From NCBI RefSeq assembly GCF_003248515.1, contig NZ_QFOB01000002.1, forward strand, positions 186,001-250,000: a DNA stretch of 64,000 nt. Direction: 5' to 3'. Origin of the DNA: Sphingomonas sp. (lineage in GTDB: Bacteria > Pseudomonadota > Alphaproteobacteria > Sphingomonadales > Sphingomonadaceae). Positions 24,621 to 32,639 of this stretch are shown one piece after another (the first letter of the stretch is position 1; every line of letters begins with the position of its first letter). The notes under the pieces are model-generated. The model searched no databases, was not told where the DNA came from, and saw nothing but the letters and a program-made list of their open reading frames with translations. A program made the position numbers and the translations under genes.

Positions 24621-24651
24621 AAAGAAAAGGGGCCGGGAAGGCCCGACCCCT
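24621..24651 (-). terminator. intrinsic terminator after the TonB-dependent receptor
   Basis: Read on the minus strand, GGGGTCGGG pairs with CCCGGCCCC (one wobble) around CCTT and is followed by TTTTCTTTT. It begins 27 bases past the receptor stop. Confidence 0.85.
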
Positions 24652-24677
24652 CGTCTTTTCGTTCCGGTCCCGAAGGA

Positions 24678-27600
24678 TCAGAACTTCACGTTGACGCCCG
24701 CATAGCCGAAGCGGCCACGCACGTCGTAGATGCCCGATCCCGCGCCGACGCCGGTCAGGCCGAACGGCGGCATGCGATCGGTGATGTTGTCCACGCCGAC
24801 ATAGATCTGGAACTTCTCGTTCACGTCCAGCGAGAAGCGGATGTCGTGATAGAAGACGTCCGGATACTTCTTGAAATCGGCATAGTCGGCATTCTGCGCG
24901 GGCTGGCCGTTGAGGGCGTTATAATCCTCCCACGTATTCAGATACATCTTGTCGATCCAGCGCACCTGATAGCCGAAGGTGAAGGCGCCGCGCTTGAAGT
25001 TCAGGCTCGCATTCACGCGGTCCGAAGGATCGCCCAGTTCGTTCAGCAGGCGATTCTTGAAGGTCGGCGTGCTCGGATCGGTGAACTGATCGTTCTGGAG
25101 ATAGTGAGTCCAGATGGCGTTCAGGCTGACCGTGCCGAAATCGAACTTCTTCACGTAGCTGACGTTCGAATTGATGACCCGAACGCGATACTTCGCGAAG
25201 TTCAGCGAAGACTGGAGCAGCGAGCCTTCCAGAACCTGGAAGGGGATTTCGCCGTTCGGGCCTCCGCTGGCGCCGGCACGCTGGAAGAGCGGGCAGAACT
25301 GGTTGTCCAGCGTCGGCGAGTCGTAGCAGAGGTTCAGGATGTTCTGCGCGCTGACCGAGGCGATCACGTTCTTCACCGTGATCTGCGCATAATCCACCGT
25401 CGCCGAGAAGCCCTTCAGGAAGCTCGGGGTGACGACGACGCCGGCCGTGTAGGAATCCGACTTTTCGACCCCCAGATTCGTATTGCCGCCGCTCACGATC
25501 TCCAGCGAGGCGCCATAGACATAGTCGTAGCTCGCCGGGCGGCCCGCCGCCGCGCAGTTGGCCGCGCGGGTGGAGGAGCCGGTGCCGATGTTGCGGGCCG
25601 AGCATGGATCGTTCGGTGCGGGCGCGAAATTCTGGCTGGGCGTGGAATAAAGCTCGGACAGGTTCGGTGCGCGGACGGAGCGCGAATAGGCGCCGCGGAA
25701 CTTGATGTCCTCGATCGGCTTCCAGTCGACGCCGCCGCCATAGGCCCAGACGGTGCCCGCCGAGCCCTTGTAATCGGAAACGCGGGCGGAGCCGGAGAGC
25801 GAAAGTTCCTGGAAGAAGGGCACGTCCTTCAGGATCGGTGCGCGCAACTCGCCATAGAGTTCCTTCACCTCGAAGGCCGGCGCCGTGAATGCCGGGATCG
25901 CATTGTAGAAGGCGTAACCGGCCTGCGTGAGATCATCCAGATCGTAGCGGTTCGTCTCGCGGCGATATTCGAAGCCGAGCGAGAAGGCGACCGGGCCACC
26001 CGGAAGCTCGAACAGCTGGCTGGAATCGCCCGAAACGAAGCCATAGGCGTCGAACTGAGTGATCTTGCCGGTGGCGAGCGAAGCGACCGTCAGATAGTCG
26101 CGCGCGGCCTTGCTGACGGAGCCGTCACCGAAGGGATTGAGCGGAACGCAGGCCGCGATGTCGTTGTTCAGGATCGAGTCCACGCCGGCGGCATTCGAGC
26201 CGTCGACATAGGCGATGCGCGCCGCCGGATCGATCTGGGAACGGCAGACGATCTGGCCGGTGGCCGGATTTCGGACGGTATCGATCGCCAGCAGGTAGCG
26301 CTGGACGTTGATATTGCCCTGGATGAGGTTGCGTTCCTTGTGCTCGCCGTAATTGACGCCGACTTCATAGTTCCAGTCGTCGTTGAAATCGCCCTTCACG
26401 CCGGCGACGATACGGTAGGTCTCGCGACGGATCTTCTCGTCGCGAATGCCGAGATCCACCCAGTTGCGGCGCAGGTTGAATTTGAACGAGCCGTTGGCGA
26501 TCGCCGTGCGCTGCGCGGTGGTCAGCGCCGGCGCGGTCGCGGCGGTCGAGTTCGGATCGACGCCCGCCGCCAGGATCTGGGCGGTAATCAGATCGCGCGC
26601 CTGGGTCGACAGGAAGGGATTGTCGAGGCGAACGCGCTCGCGATTGCCGGGATCGCCCAGCGTGGTGCCCTGCGAGAAGAAGGGGCCGCTCTGCGAGCCG
26701 AAGGCATCGGTGCGGCTATACTTGGCCTCGACGAACGGCGCGAAGGCCGGCGAGATCTCGTAATGCGCGAGCAGATTGGCCGAATAGCGTTTCAGATCCG
26801 GGGAAAGCGTGATGAGCTGTCCTTCGCGGCCCGAATAGCCATTGCCGCCCAGGAAGCTGCCGTTCGGGCCGATGCCCACGCGCGTTCCGGTCTGCGCGGC
26901 GAGCGAGCCATCCGGCTGGAACAGATAGGTGCAGGTGAAGGCGCCGCCGATGCCCTGATTGCCGGAGCCGCAACGGCCGCCGGTCGGCTGGCGCAGCGCG
27001 ATCATGCCGCCCGTGGAGATGGTCGTGGAACGGATGTCGCGCAGGAACAGGCGATCCGGATTGCCATCGGAGCCCGAGGGATCGGTATCGACCACCACGA
27101 GGCCGTTATTCTGCGCCAGTTCCTTGCGGCCGCTCGCGAAATAGCGGGACTGGTGCGAATATTCGAGGTTGACCGCGATGTTGCCCCGGCCCTCGTTGAA
27201 ATTCTTGCCGAACAGGCCGGAGACATACTGGTTGCCCGCGTCGCCCTTGTCGCTGATGCCGGACTGGCCGCGCACCTGGATGCCGTCATAATCCTGCTTC
27301 AGCACGAAATTGACGACGCCCGCGATCGCATCCGAGCCATAGATGGCCGAATTGCCGCCGGTGACGATTTCGGCGCGCTCCAGCAGATCCATCGGGATCG
27401 TGTTGATGTCGGGCGAAACGCCGTTGACGAGGATATCGCCGGCGACGTGGCGGCGGCCATTCTGCAGCACCAGCGTGCGCTGCGTGCCGAGGCCGTAAAG
27501 GTCGATCAGGCTGATGCCGCGCGTGCCGAGGAAGCGCGTGCTGTTCTGCTGGCTGTAGGTGTTCCGGAGCTGGGGCAGCTCGTTCAGGATATCACCCACG

Positions 27601-27863
27601 GAGAGTTTACCGCTCTGGAACAGTTCCTCACCGGCCACCACCGTCACGGGAACGGTCGATTCCAGGTTCGGCTGGCGGATGCGCGATCCGGTCACGACGA
27701 TGGCGGCGTTGGAAACATCGGTGTCGGTGACGGGAGAGGTGGCGCCGGCGGCCTTGGCCGCCTCGATCGCCTCCGGCGTGGTCTGTGCAACAGCGATCGA
27801 CGGCAGCAGCGCCAAGGCGCCCGCGGCGAGCGCGCTCGCTCCGAGAAAACGGGTTTTTTTCAT
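24678..27863 (-). CDS. TonB-dependent outer-membrane receptor
   Basis: A 1061-residue outer-membrane receptor with a signal peptide (MKKTRFLGASALAAGALALLPSIAVAQ), a TonB-box-like AIVVTGSRI near residues 52-60, and a plug domain containing VSPDINTIPMDLLERAEI and IYGSDAIAGVVNFVL. A long beta-barrel ends in an aromatic residue (VKF). The Asn/Gln- and Cys-bearing barrel resembles the large sphingomonad receptors for oligosaccharides, peptides or aromatics rather than siderophore receptors. No substrate gene is nearby. It is a single transcription unit bounded by terminators. Confidence 0.93.
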   Translation of the reverse strand: MKKTRFLGASALAAGALALLPSIAVAQTTPEAIEAAKAAGATSPVTDTDVSNAAIVVTGSRIRQPNLESTVPVTVVAGEELFQSGKLSVGDILNELPQLRNTYSQQNSTRFLGTRGISLIDLYGLGTQRTLVLQNGRRHVAGDILVNGVSPDINTIPMDLLERAEIVTGGNSAIYGSDAIAGVVNFVLKQDYDGIQVRGQSGISDKGDAGNQYVSGLFGKNFNEGRGNIAVNLEYSHQSRYFASGRKELAQNNGLVVVDTDPSGSDGNPDRLFLRDIRSTTISTGGMIALRQPTGGRCGSGNQGIGGAFTCTYLFQPDGSLAAQTGTRVGIGPNGSFLGGNGYSGREGQLITLSPDLKRYSANLLAHYEISPAFAPFVEAKYSRTDAFGSQSGPFFSQGTTLGDPGNRERVRLDNPFLSTQARDLITAQILAAGVDPNSTAATAPALTTAQRTAIANGSFKFNLRRNWVDLGIRDEKIRRETYRIVAGVKGDFNDDWNYEVGVNYGEHKERNLIQGNINVQRYLLAIDTVRNPATGQIVCRSQIDPAARIAYVDGSNAAGVDSILNNDIAACVPLNPFGDGSVSKAARDYLTVASLATGKITQFDAYGFVSGDSSQLFELPGGPVAFSLGFEYRRETNRYDLDDLTQAGYAFYNAIPAFTAPAFEVKELYGELRAPILKDVPFFQELSLSGSARVSDYKGSAGTVWAYGGGVDWKPIEDIKFRGAYSRSVRAPNLSELYSTPSQNFAPAPNDPCSARNIGTGSSTRAANCAAAGRPASYDYVYGASLEIVSGGNTNLGVEKSDSYTAGVVVTPSFLKGFSATVDYAQITVKNVIASVSAQNILNLCYDSPTLDNQFCPLFQRAGASGGPNGEIPFQVLEGSLLQSSLNFAKYRVRVINSNVSYVKKFDFGTVSLNAIWTHYLQNDQFTDPSTPTFKNRLLNELGDPSDRVNASLNFKRGAFTFGYQVRWIDKMYLNTWEDYNALNGQPAQNADYADFKKYPDVFYHDIRFSLDVNEKFQIYVGVDNITDRMPPFGLTGVGAGSGIYDVRGRFGYAGVNVKF

Positions 27864-28020
27864 GAAATCGGCCCCTGAAGATGTCGGCGATTTTGCATCG
27901 CTATGACACTTTCATGATCCTGCCGTCCGGGGCTGCGCAATTGTTAATTTGAGGTTCAGGTGCGGAAGGCAGGAGTATTGTTGCTCGATTGCAACAGGTC
28001 ATTTCACGTACGAAACAAAC

Positions 28021-28055
28021 AAAAACCCGCCCCGACTCGCGTCGGGACGGGCTTT
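28021..28055 (-). terminator. intrinsic terminator after the GlsB-like gene
   Basis: A perfect 11-bp GC stem (CCCGCCCCGAC / GTCGGGACGGG, one mismatch) around TCGC, with TTTTT on the minus-strand side and CTTTT on the plus side. It starts 40 bases beyond the stop of the minus-strand gene and could work in both directions. Confidence 0.85.
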
Positions 28056-28094
28056 TCCCGCGCCGCGGGCGGCGCGCCTTCAGAGGCTTTCCGG

Positions 28095-28352
28095 TTAGCG
28101 GACGGTGCCGCGACGAACCAGATTGACGATCGCCAGCAGGACGATCGCGCCCACGAGCGAGGTCAGGAAGGTGTAGAGCGAGAGGCCTGCATTGTTGATC
28201 GTGCCGCCCGTGAAGATCAGTCCGCCGATGAAGGCGCCGACGATGCCGACGACGACGTTAAGAACGATGCCCTGCTGCGCGTCCGTGCGCATGACCAGGC
28301 TGGCCAGCCAGCCGACGACGCCACCGATGATCAGCCAAAGAATAAGTCCCAT
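28095..28352 (-). CDS. GlsB/YeaQ/YmgE family stress membrane protein
   Basis: An 85-residue inner-membrane protein with three Gly/Ile/Val-rich helices, LILWLIIGGVVGWLASLVM, IVLNVVVGIVGAFIGGLIF and LVGAIVLLAIVNLVRRG, the family pattern of transglycosylase-associated (YeaQ/GlsB) proteins linked to general stress. GGAGG lies 8 bases before the ATG at 28352; an ATG four codons earlier includes that Shine-Dalgarno and is not the start. A GGAAC-N17-GTCT element about 60 bases upstream suggests general-stress sigma factor control. Confidence 0.88.
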   Translation of the reverse strand: MGLILWLIIGGVVGWLASLVMRTDAQQGIVLNVVVGIVGAFIGGLIFTGGTINNAGLSLYTFLTSLVGAIVLLAIVNLVRRGTVR

Positions 28353-28408
28353 ATGATCCTCCATCCGCTGCCGCGCCCTTGTTTCCGGACGGGCGATGCT
28401 GATGGACT

Positions 28409-28434
28409 AGACGCACCGGGGGCGAAACGGTTCC
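28409..28434 (-). promoter_or_regulatory. EcfG-type general stress promoter candidate
   Basis: On the minus strand GGAAC at 28434-28430 is followed 17 bases later by GTCT. The EcfG consensus in alphaproteobacteria is GGAAC-N16/17-cGTT, so the -35 matches fully and the -10 matches GT with one substitution. The predicted start site would be about 50 bases before the GlsB-like ATG. Confidence 0.45.
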
Positions 28435-28475
28435 GTGTTTCCGGGCTTGTCAAGCCGGATGTCGCGCTCCGGATA

Positions 28476-28521
28476 AAGAAAGGCACCGCCCCGCGCCCAT
28501 CGGCGAGGCGGTGCCTTTCTT
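28476..28521 (-). terminator. intrinsic terminator after sciP
   Basis: AAGAAAGGCACCGCC (28476-28490) pairs perfectly with GGCGGTGCCTTTCTT (28507-28521) around a 16-base loop, with short T-runs in both directions. It lies 27 bases downstream of the sciP stop. Confidence 0.8.
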
Positions 28522-28547
28522 GTCGGCCCGCTGACGCGGGCGCGCGA

Positions 28548-28847
28548 TCAGAAGCGCTGCTGGCGCTCGTAGAGGGATTTGTAATGCTGGATGCGCGTCA
28601 CGCGCAGGCCCGGCATGCCGGATCGCTCCACCGCGCGCTTCCAGCTGGCGAATTCCTCCATCGTCAGGTCGTAACGTTCGCACACCTCCTCGAAGGTCAG
28701 CAGCCCGCCGTTCACGGCCGCCACCACCTCGGCCTTGCGACGTACGACCCAGCGTGTCGTGCCGGGGGGCGGCAACGAATCCAGGGTCAAAGGTTCCCCC
28801 AGCGGCCCGACGACCTGCGCCGGCCGGATTTTCTGATTCTCGATCAT
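28548..28847 (-). CDS. sciP: CtrA inhibitor SciP (DUF1153 family)
   Basis: SciP binds the CtrA response regulator at promoters and blocks RNA polymerase recruitment, timing cell-cycle gene expression in Caulobacter and relatives. The 99-residue protein contains LGEPLTLDSLPPPGTTRWVV, RRKAEVVAAVNGGLLT and ERYDLTMEEFASWKRAVERSG, the conserved SciP helix-turn-helix pattern. It is a strong marker of alphaproteobacteria. It is alone in its transcription unit between a hypothetical gene and a terminator. Confidence 0.94.
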   Translation of the reverse strand: MIENQKIRPAQVVGPLGEPLTLDSLPPPGTTRWVVRRKAEVVAAVNGGLLTFEEVCERYDLTMEEFASWKRAVERSGMPGLRVTRIQHYKSLYERQQRF

Positions 28848-28961
28848 TTTGGTCCCTGTACCTGGCCGATCGACCGCAAGCCGATCAGGTGACGTTTCCC
28901 GGAAAGGGGCTGTAAGGCTGTCATTTCAACGAAGCTTGAAACGCAACGGTTAAGAACCCGG

Positions 28962-29222
28962 TCATTTTTTCTCATTTTTGTCCTCCGGATCCGGAGCATC
29001 GGTGCTGAAGCGATGTCCCAGCGCCGCCGCGGACGATGGCAGGCCGGTTTCGCTGGAAAAAAGCGCGTGGAGCGCCGCATGTGGATCCACAGGCGCCTCT
29101 CCCCGTTCGAGATTCACCCGTCCCGTGGGGGTGGCGGCCTGCGCGGCGACGAGGGCGGCCTTGAGCATTGAATAATCGGGCGCGATCGATTTCGCGCCCT
29201 TCATCCCGATGGTAACCTTCAT
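28962..29222 (-). CDS. hypothetical protein, 86 residues
   Basis: The ORF begins MKVTIGMKGAKSIAPDYSML with GGAAGG a few bases upstream, has no signal peptide or membrane helix, and ends in a charged tail (DPEDKNEKK). A central region is Ala-rich and amphipathic. I recognise no family. It is credible because it has a good ribosome site, no competing gene on either strand, and typical codon use. It reads toward sciP, 114 bases away. Confidence 0.5.
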   Translation of the reverse strand: MKVTIGMKGAKSIAPDYSMLKAALVAAQAATPTGRVNLERGEAPVDPHAALHALFSSETGLPSSAAALGHRFSTDAPDPEDKNEKK

Positions 29223-29399
29223 TTCAACCGCCTTCCGTCAGCCTCATTGACGGCCCGGCGGCGCGACATTTTAGCCCCATCGGGATTTGGAATCGGGTAT
29301 CGCTACGCCATTGGTCGATCCTGGCGGCCGTGAGGATGCCGCATGCGTCTCCCGCTCGTGCTTCCCCCGCGCGCGATGACGCTCTAGAAGGCGCGCATC

Positions 29400-30515
29400 A
29401 TGCAGATCGACTTCCAGCTCGAGGGCAAGGGCGCTCGTCCGCGCATCGTCGTCGCCATGTCCGGCGGCGTCGATTCGTCGGTCGTGGCGGCGCTTGCCGC
29501 GCGTACGGGCGCCGAGACGATCGGCGTGACCCTTCAGCTCTACGATCATGGTGCTGCTGTTGGCCGCGCCGGCAGCTGCTGCGCCGGGCGCGATATCGCG
29601 GATGCGCGTGCTGTGGCCGACAGGCTCGGCATCGCCCATTATGTGATCGATCGCGAAAGCAGCTTTCGCGAAAGCGTGATCGATCGTTTCGCGGACGATT
29701 ATATGGCCGGCCGCACGCCCATACCGTGCGTCCGCTGCAACATGGGCGTGAAGTTCACCGATCTGCTGGGTCTCGCACGCGAACTCGGGGCGGATTGCCT
29801 CGCCACTGGTCATTATGTTCGCCGGATGATGGGGCAGGAGGGGGCGGAGCTTCATCGCGCGATCGATCCGGCGCGCGACCAGAGCTATTTCCTGTTCGCC
29901 ACCACGGCCGCCCAGCTGGATTTCCTGCGCTTCCCGCTCGGTGGCCTGGAGAAGAGGGAGGTGCGCGCGATCGCGGCCGAACTCGGTCTTGGCGTCGCCG
30001 GCAAGCCGGACAGCCAGGATATCTGCTTCGTGCCCGATGGCGATTATGCGGGCCTCGTCGCCCGCCTGCGGCCCGAGGCGGAGGCGCCGGGTGACATCGT
30101 CGATCTTTCCGGCCGCGTGATCGGCCGGCATCGCGGCATCACCCGTTACACGGTCGGCCAGCGCCGGGGGATCGAGATTGGCGGCCAGGCCGATCCGCTC
30201 TACGTCGTCCGCATCGAGCCGGAGGCGAAGCGGCTCGTGGTCGGCCCCCGCCGCGCGCTGGCGGTGGCCTCGGCGCGCCTGTCCGAAATCAACTGGATCG
30301 GCGGCACGCTGGATCCCGCGCGGCCGCTTACCGCCAAGGTCCGCTCGCTCGCCAAGCCGACGCCGGCGCGCTTCGATGGTGAGGCGGTGCACTTCTCCCT
30401 TCCCGAATATGGCGTCGCCCCGGGGCAGGCGGCGGTGCTGTATGATGGCGATCGCGTGCTGGGGGGCGGCTGGATCGAGGAAACGATCGGCGCGGAGCTG
30501 ACAGAGGCGGCATAG
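29400..30515 (+). CDS. mnmA: tRNA-specific 2-thiouridylase MnmA
   Basis: MnmA inserts sulfur at U34 of tRNA-Lys, -Glu and -Gln. The 371-residue protein has the PP-loop VVAMSGGVDSSVVA, the catalytic cysteine pair regions PCVRCNMGVKF and KPDSQDICFV, the tRNA-contact GLEKREVRAIAAELGL, and a C-terminal beta-barrel domain starting near YTVGQRRGIEIGG. The N-terminus is a little longer than in E. coli. It is divergent from the hypothetical gene, with about 180 bases between them. Confidence 0.97.
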   Translation: MQIDFQLEGKGARPRIVVAMSGGVDSSVVAALAARTGAETIGVTLQLYDHGAAVGRAGSCCAGRDIADARAVADRLGIAHYVIDRESSFRESVIDRFADDYMAGRTPIPCVRCNMGVKFTDLLGLARELGADCLATGHYVRRMMGQEGAELHRAIDPARDQSYFLFATTAAQLDFLRFPLGGLEKREVRAIAAELGLGVAGKPDSQDICFVPDGDYAGLVARLRPEAEAPGDIVDLSGRVIGRHRGITRYTVGQRRGIEIGGQADPLYVVRIEPEAKRLVVGPRRALAVASARLSEINWIGGTLDPARPLTAKVRSLAKPTPARFDGEAVHFSLPEYGVAPGQAAVLYDGDRVLGGGWIEETIGAELTEAA

Positions 30516-30615
30516 TCGGGCGCGCCTCCGCCCACGCGGATCGTCGCCCGCCCGCGCGGATCATATTGGGTGGATGGTTGACGGCCGCGCCGCTTCGCGT
30601 GATCCCTGCCGCCCG

Positions 30616-31977
30616 ATGCGCTTCCTGTTCACCTGCATTCCGGGGTTCGGGCATTTCCACCCGATCGTGCCGCTGGCCCGCGCGCTGATCGCGGCGGGGC
30701 ATGATGTCGCGATCGTCACGGCGCCGGCCTTCGCCCCGGCCGTCACGCGGGCGGGGCTGGAGGCGATCCCCGCCGGGCTGAACTGGGATGAATCGCGCCT
30801 TCTGGGAACCCAGCCGGAGCTTTGCGACATCGCCGCCGAATATCAGGGCGAATGGCTGATGCAGACGATCTTCCTCGATCGCTCGCCGCGCCGGATGGTG
30901 CCGGATCTCCTGAAGATCATTCCGGCGTGGCGGCCCGACGCGATCCTTTCGGGCACGTTCGAATTCGGCGGCCCGCTCGCCGCCGAATTGCTGGGCGTGC
31001 CGCATGTGAGTTGCAGCATCTCGATCCGCTGGGATCGCTGGATCCTCGATCGTATCGTCGGCAGGCCGATCGCGGCGCTGCGTCGCGAATTCGGCTTGCC
31101 GCCCGATCCGAAGCTGGGTGCCTTCGGCCGGTTCCTCGATCTCTGCTTCGTGCCGCCCTCCTGGACGCTGACGCAGGCGCTGCTGCGCCCAGCGCTCACC
31201 CGCACCGTCTGGGGGCGCGTGGTGAAATCCGATCTGTCGCTCGGCCAGCGCGGGCTCGGTGCGAAGGCGCTGCTGCTCCAGCGGCTGCTCGCGCTCAACC
31301 AGCGCCTGCGCCCCGGTCAGGCCGAGGCCGGGGCGACCACGCATTTCATCGGCCAGGCGCTGGGCGAAGGCGATGCGCCGCCGCCGCCCGAATGGCTTGC
31401 GCGGATGCCGCGTCGGCCAACCGTCTATGTCAGCCTCGGCACGGTCTTCAGCGGCCAATATCCCGATGTGTTCGCCCGGATCCTGGAAGGCCTGCGTGAC
31501 GAGCCGATCAACCTGATCGTCACGATGGGGGGCACGGTCGATCCCGCGCGTTTCGGCCCGCAGCCGGAAAATGTCCGCATCGAGCGCTTCATCACGCAGG
31601 ATGTGCTGCGGACGCTGCTTCCGCATGTCGATCTGTGCATCAACCATGCAGGCTACAGCAGCGTGATGGAGGCCTCGATCCGGGGCATTCCGCTGCTGCT
31701 GCTGCCGCTCACGGCGGATCAGCCGGTGATCGCGCAGATGTGTTATGAAAATGGCGTGGCGGTGGATCTGCCCGCGCCGGCATGGCGGTTGAGCGCCAAG
31801 GGCCTGCCGATCATCCGGCCTGATCGGCTGACGCCTGCCATCGTCCGCGATGCGGCGCGGCGCGGGCTGGATGACCCGGCCTATTGCGCCGCGGCCCGCG
31901 CCCTGCAAGCGCGCATGGCCGCGCTTCCGGGGCTGGATAAGGCGGTGGCCCTGCTGGAAAGACTCGTCGCCGTCTGA
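30616..31977 (+). CDS. GT1-type (UGT/MGT-like) glycosyltransferase
   Basis: A 453-residue cytosolic enzyme with the GT-B fold. The N-terminal domain starts FLFTCIPGFGHFHPIVPLA with GHDVAIVTAPAFAPAV. The C-terminal nucleotide-sugar domain has YVSLGTVFSG, IERFITQDVLRTLLPHVDLCINHAGYSSVMEA (the HAG..S..E donor motif) and PLTADQPVIAQ. Such enzymes glycosylate lipids or small molecules; sphingomonads use relatives for glycosphingolipid or carotenoid glycosylation. No neighbour identifies the acceptor. The ATG at 30616 is the most natural start; an upstream ATG at 30574 is possible. Confidence 0.85.
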   Translation: MRFLFTCIPGFGHFHPIVPLARALIAAGHDVAIVTAPAFAPAVTRAGLEAIPAGLNWDESRLLGTQPELCDIAAEYQGEWLMQTIFLDRSPRRMVPDLLKIIPAWRPDAILSGTFEFGGPLAAELLGVPHVSCSISIRWDRWILDRIVGRPIAALRREFGLPPDPKLGAFGRFLDLCFVPPSWTLTQALLRPALTRTVWGRVVKSDLSLGQRGLGAKALLLQRLLALNQRLRPGQAEAGATTHFIGQALGEGDAPPPPEWLARMPRRPTVYVSLGTVFSGQYPDVFARILEGLRDEPINLIVTMGGTVDPARFGPQPENVRIERFITQDVLRTLLPHVDLCINHAGYSSVMEASIRGIPLLLLPLTADQPVIAQMCYENGVAVDLPAPAWRLSAKGLPIIRPDRLTPAIVRDAARRGLDDPAYCAAARALQARMAALPGLDKAVALLERLVAV

Positions 31978-32054
31978 GCCGCTGAGGGCGAGTCTCGCGC
32001 CCGGAGTCGCGCGGTTGCGCTTGAGGCGGCCGTCCGTTCGATTTGCCTTCCAAA

Positions 32055-32106
32055 ACTGCCGTCAAAGCGAGCAATGGCGACCGGATATGCTCGCTTTGCG
32101 GGCAGT
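32055..32106. promoter_or_regulatory. long inverted repeat upstream of glnB
   Basis: ACTGCC-gtc-AAAGCGAGCA at 32055-32073 is mirrored by TGCTCGCTTT-gcg-GGCAGT at 32088-32106, giving 16 of 19 possible pairs with a 14-base centre. It lies about 50 bases upstream of a sigma54-like promoter, the usual place for an activator site, but it does not match the NtrC consensus. It also follows the glycosyltransferase stop by about 80 bases but lacks a T-run. Confidence 0.5.
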
Positions 32107-32156
32107 CGATTGGATTTCCATCGCATAAGCCGGTGCTCCGCTTGCCAGCCTGCGAG

Positions 32157-32171
32157 TGGCACGCTTATTGA
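32157..32171 (+). promoter_or_regulatory. sigma54 (RpoN) promoter candidate for glnB
   Basis: TGGCACG-CTTA-TTGA at 32157-32171 matches the sigma54 consensus TGGCACG-N4-TTGC at all but the last base, with exact spacing. The predicted start would be near 32183, some 45 bases before the glnB GTG. Nitrogen control of glnBA by NtrC and sigma54 is well known in proteobacteria. Confidence 0.7.
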
Positions 32172-32228
32172 AGCTGGCTTGCTGTCCTGGCGTCCGGGAC
32201 GCGCGTCTTGCGTCCGGGGAGGGGCGAG

Positions 32229-32567
32229 GTGAAGAAAGTCGAAGCGATCATCAAGCCGTTCAAGCTGGATGAGGTGAAGGAAGCGCTCCACGACGTGGGC
32301 GTATCGGGCATCACGGTGATCGAGGCCAAGGGCTTCGGGCGCCAGAAAGGCCATACCGAGCTTTATCGCGGCGCCGAATATGTCGTGGATTTCCTGCCCA
32401 AGGTGAAGCTGGAGGTCGTCGTCGAGGACGGCCTAGCCGAGCGCGTGGTCGAGGCGATCCAGAATGCGGCCCAGACGGGGCGCATCGGCGACGGCAAGAT
32501 CTTCGTCAGCACGATCGATACGGTCGTGCGGATCAGGACCGGGGAGAGGGATGCCGACGCGATCTGA
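32229..32567 (+). CDS. glnB: nitrogen regulatory protein P-II
   Basis: P-II senses 2-oxoglutarate, ATP/ADP and uridylylation to control glutamine synthetase adenylylation and NtrB. Starting at the GTG at 32229 (GAGG upstream) the protein is 112 residues, exactly the family length. It contains KKVEAIIKPFKLDEVKEAL, the T-loop GRQKGHTELYRGAEY with the uridylylated Tyr51, and the C-terminal IGDGKIFV ... RIRTGE. It precedes glnA by 72 bases, the standard glnBA operon. Confidence 0.97.
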   Translation: MKKVEAIIKPFKLDEVKEALHDVGVSGITVIEAKGFGRQKGHTELYRGAEYVVDFLPKVKLEVVVEDGLAERVVEAIQNAAQTGRIGDGKIFVSTIDTVVRIRTGERDADAI

Positions 32568-32639
32568 TCGATCGCGCGACAGGCAATGCGGCCAACGAGC
32601 CGCGACAGGTTTCCGGAATTTTAGCGGGAAGGGCTAATC

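Noticed and set aside
24384..27878. A 1164-codon open frame antisense to the TonB-dependent receptor
   Set aside because: Composition (Arg/Ala/Ile/Gly/Asp repeats) is typical of a shadow frame; the opposite strand encodes a convincing receptor with signal peptide and plug.
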